Source: an uncultured Haloferula sp.
Lineage (GTDB): Bacteria > Verrucomicrobiota > Verrucomicrobiae > Verrucomicrobiales > Akkermansiaceae
DNA length: 13,264 nucleotides
Reading direction: 5' to 3'
NCBI GenBank assembly: GCA_946885645.1
Contig: CAMPGU010000097.1
Location: 1-13,264 of the forward strand
The notes under the pieces are model-generated. The model was not told the DNA's origin, searched no databases, and was given only the letters and a program-made list of their open reading frames with translations. Position 1 is the stretch's first letter. Each line of letters starts with the position of its first letter. Below are positions 6,641 to 13,264 of this stretch, in pieces. A program made the position numbers and the translations under genes.

Positions 6641-7080
6641 TCCAAAGCCCGTGCAAGATCGAATTTGTCCCGAAAGGCGGCACGGCCATCGTGCTCGCCG
6701 ACTTCGGTGCATGGCTCGTGCAGCTCCCCCGCTTCGCCCCCGCACAGCGGATCTTCGAAGCGGACGGGATCGACGCTGCGGCATCTTATTTCAAGCCGCT
6801 GGGCGGAGTGACGGTCGCCATCACCTTTGCGGTGGAAGAGGACAAGGACGACTTTCTCACGGCCGCCGATGAGTTCCTGGCACCGGACAGCGCCGGGGCC
6901 GTGGCACTGCTCAACAAGAACGGCGAGCTGGTCATTACCGGGGACACCAGCTTGGCAACGTACCCCGCCGTGATCGCTCGCATCACGCCGGGCCTGCCTT
7001 TCGGGCCGGGGCCTTCGACCGCGAAAGCTTACCAGATTGCCGCGGGCCTCCCGGTGATCAGCACCCTCACCCTCGACTGA
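6637..7080 (+). CDS. Uncharacterised tail-module protein
   Basis: 147 residues starting at GTG 6637, overlapping the TGA of the preceding gene in a GTGA arrangement that strongly suggests translational re-initiation. I do not recognise its family. The first half looks beta-rich (IEFVPKGGTAIVLADF, PLGGVTVAITFAVEED), followed by DDFLTAADEFLAPDSAGAVALLNKNG and a Pro/Gly-rich segment ITPGLPFGPGPSTAKAYQI. It stands directly before the tape measure, where most siphophages have the tail-assembly chaperone pair made by ribosomal frameshifting. No slippery heptamer or second overlapping frame is evident here. It could be a divergent chaperone, or a minor tail protein paired with the Ig protein upstream. 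Confidence 0.72.
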   Translation: MIQSPCKIEFVPKGGTAIVLADFGAWLVQLPRFAPAQRIFEADGIDAAASYFKPLGGVTVAITFAVEEDKDDFLTAADEFLAPDSAGAVALLNKNGELVITGDTSLATYPAVIARITPGLPFGPGPSTAKAYQIAAGLPVISTLTLD

Positions 7081-7081
7081 C

Positions 7082-8926
7082 ATGGCTGGAGACAAAGAGT
7101 TCAAGATCCATCTAAAGACCACGGGCGACCCCTCAGGGGCCAAGGAAGTCACGGAGTCGTTGGAAGATGCGAACCGCGAAGCCAAGGACCTTGGCAAAGC
7201 GCACTCGTTGCCTTTCAAGCCTTCGGAGGTGAAGCCGGTCGAGAAGTCGATCGCTGACCTGACGGCCGAGGTCCAACGCCTGGAGCGCGAGCTTGAGCAA
7301 GTGCCGGTGGGGGGAGAGAAGTTCATCGAACTGGGGCGGCAGGCACAGGTCGCTCGGAAGGATCTCGCGGCCGCTCACGATCAAGCTCGAAGGCTCGGGG
7401 TGCTGGTAGGCCGGAGCGGGAACTCGGGTCTTGCGATGCTGGAGTTTTCCCGCGCCTTTGAGGACGCTCAATATGGCATCCGGGGAGTGTTGAACAACAT
7501 CCCGACGCTACTCGCCATGTTAGGCCTCGGGCCGGGGCTTGCCGGGGTGGCATCGGTCGCCGCCGTGGCCGCTGTAGAGCTATGGGATGCTTTCGCCGAC
7601 AGTAAGGATGCGGAAGAAGGGATCGATGTGATCGCCGAGGCGATGGAGAAGCTGGCGGGCAAGCTGAAGGCGCTCCGGGACCGGAGGAAGGAAATTGCGG
7701 ACATGCCTGTCTCGGACCTTTCAGCTGGAATCACTGAGGAGACTGCGGCCCTGAAGCTCCAGACGGAGGGGATTAAGTACAACATCGAGGCCCTGAAAGA
7801 GCGGATCGCTCAAGCAGAGAGACTGGATGCCATCCTCACCCGCAGTGCCCTTGCCGAGATCGATGCTGCTGCGGCTGGAGGTTCATTAAGCGCGGACGAA
7901 GCGGCGGAGCGCCGCGCCGATATCGAGCGGGAAGCAATGCAACGCGAACTGGCGCGTCGCGACGATGTCGCCAAGCTCGATGAAGTTCTTGCTTCGGAAA
8001 CTCGTGAAGCAGCCCGAAGGGAACTCGTCTTGGCCCAGTTTCGCAAACAGTCGGCCGAGGAGCAGCTTCGGCAGGCCAAGGAGGCGGACCAGCGGTTGCG
8101 GGAAGCACTCGCATTGCGCAACCGCATCGATGAAGCCCGCGCCCAGGTAGAAGCCGCGGACGAGGCTGTCGCGGCGCTAGGCGTGCCAGAGGACGAACGC
8201 AATGCGGAAGGCCGGCGGCGTAGAGCTGAGGATGCTGAGTCGATCCTCTCGGGTCCATTGCAGGGACTGTTCCGCCAGAGTGTGGAGAGGCTCGATGCAC
8301 TTTTCGCCGCTCAGGAGCGGTTGGCGAAACTGGAGAGCGGCGATACCCCCGGAGATCAGTCGGTTCTCCAACTGCAGGGCGAGGCGGCGCTCGATCAGGT
8401 GGAGAAATTCACCGCATCACTTGCGGAAGCCGACGCTGCCGTGAACAAGGCGACCGCAGCATTCCAGCTCGCTGAGCAACAATCGCAGGCAGCCTTGGAT
8501 CAACAGTCTGGCCAGCGGCAAGCGCGGGGAAACGAGGACCTCGCGAATTGGATGACGGACTTGCAGGGGCAGCGTGCCGATGCCGCGCAACGATCCCGCG
8601 AACAGATCGAGGCTGTGCTGACCGCAGTACTCGGTGCCATCGGCGAGGCAGCCGCTCAACCGGCGGTACAGGCTCAGGCCGAGCAGGTCCGTAAGCTCCT
8701 AGCGGACGGTTTGCAGGCCTCGGAGGAAGGCCAGGTTTCCGATCTCCTCCGCCGTCTGGTGGATCGGATGAGCACGGCCGACACCCGCCGGGCCGTATTC
8801 CTTCAGCAGATTTTGGAAGGGCTCTCCACGGCAGCGAACAACGAGCAGCGGCTGGAGAACGAGCTCCGCGACGTGAGATCGAGGCTGCAGAACATCGAGG
8901 CGAATCTAGGTAACCCGAACTACTAA
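7082..8926 (+). CDS. Tail tape measure protein (short)
   Basis: 614 residues with ATG 7082 starting one base after the previous stop. Composition is Ala/Glu/Arg/Gln-rich with long predicted coiled coils: residues ~50-110, then ~180-360, ~400-480 and ~500-610. A hydrophobic, Gly-containing segment at about 134-168 (GVLNNIPTLLAMLGLG, then SVAAVAAVELW) is the membrane-active region typical of tape measures. By the usual rule of about 0.15 nm per residue, the tail should be near 90 nm long. Base composition is slightly less GC-rich than its neighbours. The protein fills the tail tube, sets its length and is ejected ahead of the DNA. The stop overlaps the next start as TAATG. The call is strong on length, composition, position and the hydrophobic segment. 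Confidence 0.86.
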   Translation: MAGDKEFKIHLKTTGDPSGAKEVTESLEDANREAKDLGKAHSLPFKPSEVKPVEKSIADLTAEVQRLERELEQVPVGGEKFIELGRQAQVARKDLAAAHDQARRLGVLVGRSGNSGLAMLEFSRAFEDAQYGIRGVLNNIPTLLAMLGLGPGLAGVASVAAVAAVELWDAFADSKDAEEGIDVIAEAMEKLAGKLKALRDRRKEIADMPVSDLSAGITEETAALKLQTEGIKYNIEALKERIAQAERLDAILTRSALAEIDAAAAGGSLSADEAAERRADIEREAMQRELARRDDVAKLDEVLASETREAARRELVLAQFRKQSAEEQLRQAKEADQRLREALALRNRIDEARAQVEAADEAVAALGVPEDERNAEGRRRRAEDAESILSGPLQGLFRQSVERLDALFAAQERLAKLESGDTPGDQSVLQLQGEAALDQVEKFTASLAEADAAVNKATAAFQLAEQQSQAALDQQSGQRQARGNEDLANWMTDLQGQRADAAQRSREQIEAVLTAVLGAIGEAAAQPAVQAQAEQVRKLLADGLQASEEGQVSDLLRRLVDRMSTADTRRAVFLQQILEGLSTAANNEQRLENELRDVRSRLQNIEANLGNPNY

Positions 8927-10743
8927 TGCCAGTTGAATGGGGCATCACGGGACAGGCCGGCAAGGCTGTCGATGAAACCGAGCACTCGCTGGAGCAGCTC
9001 CAAGCGGAGGGAGCCATCGTTTCCTTCAATTCGCTCGCGCCGGACACCATGCGCTGGTTCGTGTGGATGAAGGATGTTTCCGAAGCGGCGGTGCTCGTGC
9101 CGGAGTTGGGACAGTGGATTACGCTCTGGCGGAACGGGCTGCGCTACTTCACAGGCATCGTGACGGGCCGGGATCCTGATTTCGGCGCATCCCGCCGGGG
9201 CTATTCCATCACGGTCGAGAACGCATGGTGGTGGCTGAAGCAGCTCTACCTTTCCTCCGAGCAAGAGGACCAAGCCGGGAGCGAAGTCGAGCGGACCAGC
9301 TACGTTTTCCCTACGGGATCGCCGCGCAGCCATCTTCTCGCATTGTTGGATCGGGCCATCGCGCAGGGCGCGCCGGTCGCGGCGGGATCGGTGGCTGCCG
9401 TCTTCAATGTGCCGCGGCTGTCCCTGCGCAATATCCCCTTCTCGGAGGCGATCTCCGAGATCATGCGCTGGGTGGCGGACGGCACGGTCTATTTCACCTA
9501 CGGCGATGCCGGGCCGCCGAAACTGAACATGCAGCGCCGGGTGCCAGCGGCCACGGTAACGATCACGCCAGGGAACTCGGTCACTCCGAATATCCGCATC
9601 AAGCCGCGGCTCGATCTCAAGGTGGAAGAGGTGACGGTTTTCTTCGCCCGGCGCGAGACGTTGGAAGGGAAGCGCATCATCCGCTACGACGCTTACTCGG
9701 CAGGGTTGTCCTCCAGCGGGCTACCGGTGCGCCAGCCGGTGCTCGTGTCCGGTCCCGAGAAGGTCTATGACCTGCTGCCCCAGGACTTCACGGATAGCGT
9801 CATCGTCCGATCCGCGCCGCTGGACACCGGCGCCATGATCGCCCGCTACGACGAGCGCATCCGCGCGACCGGAGCAACGGGCTTTTCCGTGGGTTCCTTC
9901 ACGGAAGACATTGCCGGAGGCGGCAGCTTCGCACTCCCGGCCATCAACACACAGATCACCGATCAAGACGGGAACGCCATCTCCGCTTCCTTCGACCACT
10001 ACCTCACCCGTGGCGAGATCCGGGAATGGTGGACGAAGGACGGCATCGAGCATGTCCAAGCCCGGGTGGCAGCGACGATCTACGACCGGGTCCAATCCCC
10101 GGCCCCGGTGCCCGGAGGCTACGAGGTCCTGGTGCCGGACTGGTTCGCGGTGCTGGGCGGCCAGCGCTACACCTACCTCATCAACACGCCCGGAGGGTTC
10201 GCCCAGGTGGATATTTTCGCCACCACAGCGAGCGTTTCCGTTCCGCTGGTCAAGACGCAGTGGAGCACGCCGACCACGCTGATCCGGGCGGAGGATTTCG
10301 CATTTATCAACCCGCCGAGCGATCTCGCGGAAAACCTGCTGGCGACGCAAAATTGGCTACCCTACGAGGGCACGGTCTCCTACGTCACCGAGGACATCGA
10401 GGCCGATCACCACGTCGGCAAGAAGCTGAACATCGCGGGCTTCCTACCGGAAACGGCGAACATGGGCGCGCTGATCACGGGCCACGAGGTGCGGCTCGCT
10501 ACCGGGGAGAACACCCTGCGCCTTGGCGCGCCTGCCCGGCAAAGCTACCGGGACCTCGTCAACCGCTTCCGGCAAAGCGGAGCCGATAACATCGTCTGGC
10601 TGGTGGATTCCGTGTCCGGCGATCCCGGCCAAAACCCGCCGTCCGATCCGGATCTGGAGATCCCGGAGTATCCCGACGCCTACGTCGTCTTCGGCAGCCA
10701 GCCGCTCACTTACAGCGGCGAGTTCCTCACCTTCACCGAATAG
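8926..10743 (+). CDS. Baseplate hub / tail-tip protein, gp27/Tal-like
   Basis: 605 residues, start ATG 8926 overlapping the tape-measure stop (TAATG). The N-terminal third carries a pattern typical of gp27-fold hub proteins: WFVWMKD, then LWRNGLRYFTGIVTGRDPDF and YSITVENAWWWLKQL, a helical arm, and LLALLDRAIAQGAP. The next part continues with LRNIPFSEAISEIMRWVADG, also usual in GpD/hub proteins, where a domain duplication forms the hexameric ring. The middle and C-terminal parts (residues ~250-605) are beta-rich without clear motifs; the final ~30 residues are Pro/Asp-rich. The hub closes the tail tube and anchors fibres; such proteins often carry a host-recognition or lytic extension, but I see no lysozyme or peptidase motif. 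Its place between tape measure and fibre supports this. Confidence 0.76.
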   Translation: MPVEWGITGQAGKAVDETEHSLEQLQAEGAIVSFNSLAPDTMRWFVWMKDVSEAAVLVPELGQWITLWRNGLRYFTGIVTGRDPDFGASRRGYSITVENAWWWLKQLYLSSEQEDQAGSEVERTSYVFPTGSPRSHLLALLDRAIAQGAPVAAGSVAAVFNVPRLSLRNIPFSEAISEIMRWVADGTVYFTYGDAGPPKLNMQRRVPAATVTITPGNSVTPNIRIKPRLDLKVEEVTVFFARRETLEGKRIIRYDAYSAGLSSSGLPVRQPVLVSGPEKVYDLLPQDFTDSVIVRSAPLDTGAMIARYDERIRATGATGFSVGSFTEDIAGGGSFALPAINTQITDQDGNAISASFDHYLTRGEIREWWTKDGIEHVQARVAATIYDRVQSPAPVPGGYEVLVPDWFAVLGGQRYTYLINTPGGFAQVDIFATTASVSVPLVKTQWSTPTTLIRAEDFAFINPPSDLAENLLATQNWLPYEGTVSYVTEDIEADHHVGKKLNIAGFLPETANMGALITGHEVRLATGENTLRLGAPARQSYRDLVNRFRQSGADNIVWLVDSVSGDPGQNPPSDPDLEIPEYPDAYVVFGSQPLTYSGEFLTFTE

Positions 10744-10747
10744 AACC

Positions 10748-12259
10748 ATGCCCATCGAAATCAACGGAGCAGACGAGGCCACCGTGGGGCCGATCCGGGA
10801 AGCCCTGAAGGCCGCGGCGAAGCACAGCCCCACCTTCACCGGCACGCCCGCCGCGCCCACGGCAGACGCCTCCACCAACAACACCCAGCTTGCGACCACC
10901 GCCTTCGTTCACAACGCCGTGGCCGCGGCAGGTGCAGGAGTAACGACCTTCATCGCCCTGACCGATGTGCCCGCCACCTATACTGGGCAGGCAGGGAGGT
11001 TCGTAGCCGTCAATGCGGGTGCGACCGCACTGGAATTTGTGGATCCACCGGGCGGCGGCGGTGCGGCCGATTTCACGGATCTGGGCGACGTGCCCGCGGC
11101 CTACACCGGGCAGGCCGGAAAAATGCTCTTCGTCAGGGCTACCGAGGATGGGCTGGAGTTCGGGGACGCTCCGGCGGGGAGCGGTGTGGATACCTTCATC
11201 GAACTGACGGACGTCCCGGCGAACTATATCGGCCACGCCGGCAAGATGGTGGTCGTGAAGGCGACCGAAGACGGACTGGAATTCGACGACGTTCCCGCTG
11301 GGGGCGGAGGACTCGCCAATTTCACCGAAGGCGTCTCGACCGCCGCGCCGAATGCGACGGTGCCGGTGGTATCCCTGACGGCCACGGACGCGGCCACCAA
11401 CGCGGACGCGGCGCTGATCGCCAAGGGCACGGGAGCAACCTTGGCGCAGATCCCTACGGGCTCATCGAGCGGGGGGAATAAGCGGGGTGACTACGCGGTC
11501 GATTTTTCCCGCTACAACCGCAATGCGGCAACTCAGGTCGCGAGCGGCCTCGCGAGCTTCATCGGCTCCGGGACCCGGAACACCGCTTCTGGCACGTTCT
11601 CGGCCGTGGTGGCGGGCCAGCTCTGTACGGCCAGCGGCACTCAATCCTTTGTGGGCGGCGGTTCCGGAAATTCAGCGACGGGAGATTACTCCACCGTCCC
11701 CGCCGGGCTTAGCAACACCGCTTCGGGCAGCAGCTCTATGGCCATCGGCAGTAGCTGCACCGCGAGCGGCGAAGTCAGCCTGGCGATGGGTCAATACGCC
11801 TCCACCCGCGGCCTCTATGGCATGCAAGCTCATGGCGCGTCCCGGTTCTCTATCATGGGGGATGCCCAAAAGGGGGAATACGTCCTGCGTCGCCAGACGG
11901 CCGATGCCACCGCGACCGAGCTGACCCTCGACGGCGGGGCCCCGGCCGCCGGGAAGCGGATCGCCCTGCCAATCAATCACGCCTACAAGTTCAGGGGCCA
12001 GATCGTGGCGCGCTCGACCGCCGGAGATGTGAAGTCTTGGGAGATCAACGGGACGATCAAGCAGGGTTTGACCGCCGCCTCCACCGCTTTGGTCGGCGCG
12101 GCTACGGTGACCGTGAAGGACGAGGACGCCGGGGCAGCAATGTGGGCGCTCTCGGTGGACGCGGACACCACGAACGGCAGCCTCCGCATCCAAGGCACCG
12201 GAGCGGCCGCAACCACCATCCGCTGGGTTGCCGAGGTCACCACCGTGGAGGTCGGGTAA
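10748..12259 (+). CDS. Modular tail fibre / receptor-binding protein with YadA-head-like repeats
   Basis: 503 residues from ATG 10748, four bases after the hub gene stop. It is a chain of known fibre modules: an APTADASTNNTQLATTAFV attachment motif (residues ~36-54), seen near the N terminus of many fibre proteins; three ~40-residue repeats (about 67-98, 108-138, 149-179) of the form L-T-D-V-P-x-x-Y-x-G-x-A-G-K, then V-x-A-T-E-D-G-L-E-F; six 14-15-residue units at ~265-353 beginning A-S-G and containing a central hydrophobic residue pair, as in YadA/Hep_Hag beta-roll heads; and a C-terminal domain (~407-503) with SWEINGTIKQG and TTIRWVAEVTTVEVG, resembling the tip domain of other fibres. Such proteins are trimeric. 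This is the last structural gene before the rnpB fragment. No gene for a separate fibre chaperone is visible after it. Confidence 0.82.
   Translation: MPIEINGADEATVGPIREALKAAAKHSPTFTGTPAAPTADASTNNTQLATTAFVHNAVAAAGAGVTTFIALTDVPATYTGQAGRFVAVNAGATALEFVDPPGGGGAADFTDLGDVPAAYTGQAGKMLFVRATEDGLEFGDAPAGSGVDTFIELTDVPANYIGHAGKMVVVKATEDGLEFDDVPAGGGGLANFTEGVSTAAPNATVPVVSLTATDAATNADAALIAKGTGATLAQIPTGSSSGGNKRGDYAVDFSRYNRNAATQVASGLASFIGSGTRNTASGTFSAVVAGQLCTASGTQSFVGGGSGNSATGDYSTVPAGLSNTASGSSSMAIGSSCTASGEVSLAMGQYASTRGLYGMQAHGASRFSIMGDAQKGEYVLRRQTADATATELTLDGGAPAAGKRIALPINHAYKFRGQIVARSTAGDVKSWEINGTIKQGLTAASTALVGAATVTVKDEDAGAAMWALSVDADTTNGSLRIQGTGAAATTIRWVAEVTTVEVG
10946..11290 (+). repeat. Three ~40-residue tail-fibre repeats
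   Basis: Coding repeats separated by Gly-rich linkers. Each carries F-I/T-x-L-T/G-D-V-P-A-x-Y-x-G-x-A-G and a trailing G-L-E-F. The second and third share almost the same TEDGLEF coding segment (around 11137-11160 and 11263-11285), the clearest nucleotide-level duplication here. Confidence 0.75.
11540..11806 (+). repeat. Six YadA-head-like 14-15 residue repeats
   Basis: Each unit starts Ala-Ser/Thr-Gly, followed by x-x-S-x-x-x-x-G and closing with N/C-T. Five units are 15 residues and one is 14. Such short repeats form left-handed beta rolls in trimeric adhesins, and several phages use the same design in fibres. Confidence 0.7.
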
Positions 12260-12410
12260 AAGTGCGATTGAAGGCGCTGGAAATACTGGCTGAACCCGCT
12301 CGGGGGCCGCTTGAGTTTCCCCGTGCGCCCCGGGGCCACAAGAGGTGCAAAAGGGGTGCAACTCAGGCCAGCGCCCGAAAAACCTTGATTTGGCGGGGAT
12401 GTCGGAGGAA
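12260..12410. other. Noncoding phage right end with repeats; candidate integrase arm sites
   Basis: About 150 bases between the fibre gene and the rnpB fragment with no convincing coding frame. GGTGCAA occurs twice, at 12344-12350 and 12355-12361, exactly 11 bases apart, and TGAGTT at 12312-12317 is mirrored by AACTCA at 12360-12365. Helically phased direct repeats about 50-65 bases from a recombination junction are what arm-type integrase or excisionase sites look like. The inference depends on the rnpB junction at ~12411 being real. No promoter or terminator is obvious. Confidence 0.45.
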
Positions 12411-12633
12411 GTAAGAGCCCACCGCGCGACCGGGCAACCGGCGCGGCACGGCAAACCTCGCGTGGTGCAAGACAGAACAGGGGAAGGGCTGCCCGCCCGC
12501 CGTATCCCCGGGTATTAGTCGCATCCCGCGCAAGCGGGAACTCCCTCGTAACAAGGGGTTTAGAGAAATGATCGCCGCCCGGGAAACAGGTTCCCGGGTA
12601 CAGAATCCGGCTTACAGGAGAGCGGCCCGCCCC
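12411..12633 (+). ncRNA. rnpB: RNase P RNA, class A, 3' part only (5' half absent)
   Basis: From 12411 the sequence follows E. coli-type RNase P RNA from the P12 loop onward: GTAAGAGCCCACCGCGCG (E. coli has GTAAGAGCGCACCGCGCG), P13 as CCGCGC/GCGCGG with a P14 CCGG-GCAA-CCGG hairpin, GGCACGGCAAAC at 12445-12456 (E. coli GGCACGGTAAAC), then GTGCAAGACAGAACAGGGG, the L15 region, a CCCGC-GCAA-GCGGG GNRA hairpin at 12525-12538, TTTAGAGAAATGAT, and the universal ACAGAATCCGGCTTA at 12600-12614, which is the 3' strand of P4. The P4 5' strand (GAGGAAAGTCC), P5-P11 and the 5' side of P12 are not found anywhere in the window. The fragment cannot fold the catalytic core alone. It is either host rnpB 3' half at a phage attachment site, or the phage-borne copy that would restore the gene on integration. 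The identity of the RNA is very likely; the cause of truncation is inference. Confidence 0.85.
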
Positions 12634-12651
12634 TTTTTCAGGGCGGATTTT
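12627..12651 (+). terminator. Intrinsic terminator at end of RNase P RNA
   Basis: CCGCCC at 12627-12632 pairs with GGGCGG at 12641-12646 across a CTTTTTCA loop, followed by ATTTT. It overlaps the 3' strand of helix P1, as expected for the end of rnpB. The T-run is short, so it is a moderate terminator by eye. Confidence 0.6.
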
Positions 12652-12916
12652 GGGGAAATTGAGACGGTGTTGATATGTCTCCAAAATCCGGCGATTTACG
12701 CCTGATTCCGGGTGGCGGAAGAACCGGGAATGGGGAAAGCGTCATCAGCAGAGCTACCCTCGCGCAGTGCCGAAGGAGGAGGAGCGAGTGGTTGGCCGCA
12801 GTGTAAATATTCCGCCTGCCTCGAGCTTCAGCCAAGGAGCATGCAACGCAAGAGAACCCGGGTTTATATATCGACGTGCATTCGGACAGGTCAGAGACTC
12901 GCAATACTGTCCGGAC
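12652..12916. other. Lower-GC intergenic region beyond the rnpB fragment
   Basis: About 265 bases with no gene I would defend. CGGATTTTGG at 12644-12653 and CCAAAATCCG at 12681-12690 form a perfect 10-base inverted repeat, with GAGAC (12661-12665) and GTCTC (12677-12681) nested inside. A good Shine-Dalgarno-like AGGAGGAGG at 12774-12782 precedes GTG 12788, which is in frame with the gene annotated from 12917. CGGACAG at 12883-12889 is mirrored by CTGTCCG at 12907-12913. GC is about 50-55 %, clearly below the phage genes. Confidence 0.5.
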
Positions 12917-13171
12917 GTGAACGCGATATCCAAAGCATTGATCGAGGCCATCGTCTACCTTGTTGTCGCCGAGGGTTCGGACGACCGGCAAGACGATGAT
13001 CTCAAGGCGCTTGAGAGGGTGTTCGCCGAACTTGGCCAAGCTACAACCACCGAAGTGGAAGACCTGCTAAAAATAGTGAGAGCGGAGCTCGAAGCAACCG
13101 GAGATCCTACGAGGATAGACGCACTCGAAGCGATCATCGCTTTTCTTTGCGAGGATGAAGATCAGTACTGA
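12917..13171 (+). CDS. Small acidic all-helical protein, possibly immunity-like
   Basis: From GTG 12917 the protein has 84 residues: SKALIEAIVYLVVAEGSDD, then DDDLKALERVFAELG, TEVEDLLKIVRAELEATGD and a final helix ending in FLCEDEDQY. Net charge is strongly negative and the whole chain is amphipathic helix. The pattern of an A-I-V/A-Y-L-x helix, an acidic loop, and A-x-x-x-L-E-x-x-x-x-x-L recalls a family of small uncharacterised proteins often found near polymorphic toxins, where immunity is the suspected role; this is recollection, not alignment. The start is uncertain: GTG 12788 has a strong AGGAGG site and would add 43 residues (giving 127) of unlike composition (basic and aromatic, several rare codons), and GTG 12767 is also open. 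I favour 12917 because the helical family usually starts there. It lies after the rnpB fragment and in lower-GC DNA, so it is more likely host than phage. Confidence 0.6.
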   Translation: MNAISKALIEAIVYLVVAEGSDDRQDDDLKALERVFAELGQATTTEVEDLLKIVRAELEATGDPTRIDALEAIIAFLCEDEDQY

Positions 13172-13264
13172 GGTGCTTTTTCAAGCAGCTTCTGAGAGCA
13201 TGTATCCGTTTGTACAGTGATCGTATTCGCCTGACAGTTGGGACGTTCTGGCGCGGGTGTGATT

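Noticed and set aside
5351..6784. 477-residue open frame on the minus strand across the Ig-domain gene
   Set aside because: Shadow of the + strand gene with Arg/Gly/Ala-rich translation and no start signal; the Ig repeats on the other strand are clearly real.
11540..12259. Diversity-generating retroelement variable region at the end of the fibre gene
   Set aside because: No template repeat, no reverse transcriptase and no C-type lectin-like end are seen in the window.
12304..12311. GGGCCGCT, complementary to AGCGGCCC at 12621-12628, as the 5' strand of RNase P helix P1
   Set aside because: It would imply an internally deleted rnpB, but the following bases do not give P2, P3 and P4 in the right order or spacing. 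An 8-base match is not rare in GC-rich DNA.
12370..12400. CGAAAAAC motif as a Mu-type transposase end site
   Set aside because: Orientation is wrong for a right end, there is no set of repeated sites and the sequence on the right is RNase P RNA.
12464..12470. Third copy of GGTGCAA as a further arm site
   Set aside because: It falls in the conserved segment of RNase P RNA (E. coli GGAGCAAG), so the match is explained by the RNA.
12399..12518. 39-residue frame starting ATG 12399
   Set aside because: It lies within the conserved RNase P RNA sequence, which fully explains the base conservation. The same applies to the 46-residue frame at about 12568-12705.

Overview
This 13.3 kb window reads as the late (structural) operon of a temperate tailed phage or prophage, followed by a junction with what looks like the 3' half of a bacterial RNase P RNA gene (rnpB). 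All phage genes lie on the + strand, closely packed, in GC-rich DNA (about 65-70 % by eye). Host phylum cannot be fixed from the sequence. High GC, almost no Shine-Dalgarno sites before the phage genes and the general look of the tape measure and capsid proteins make me lean weakly to Verrucomicrobiota.

Head module (1-2280): the C-terminal end of a Mu-type protease/scaffold protein, a decoration protein, the major capsid protein and a small proline-rich protein, closed by a strong intrinsic terminator at 2248-2280. A foreign-looking, lower-GC gene (2326-2868) follows. It is a moron candidate with a possible HEPN-like helical pattern.

Connector and tail module (2943-12259): two neck proteins resembling Mu gp36 and gp37, a small gp38-like protein, a likely tail-tube protein, a 663-residue protein with three Ig-like domains, an unrecognised 147-residue protein, a short tape measure (614 aa, predicting a tail of about 90 nm), a gp27-like hub protein and a tail fibre built of three different repeat types. 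No sheath gene is seen, so a Mu-type head is combined with a long non-contractile (siphovirus) tail, as in B3/D3112-type phages.

Right end (12260-13264): about 150 bp of noncoding phage DNA with direct and inverted repeats leads abruptly into a well-conserved 3' part of class A RNase P RNA (about 12411-12633), with its own terminator. The 5' part of the RNA, including the P4 5' strand, is absent from the window. The simplest reading is that the phage recombines into rnpB near the P12 loop and that this is attR (or attP in a free phage genome). Beyond it GC falls and there is one small acidic helical protein gene (about 12917-13171), possibly of an immunity-like family. No lysis, integrase or repressor genes are in the window.
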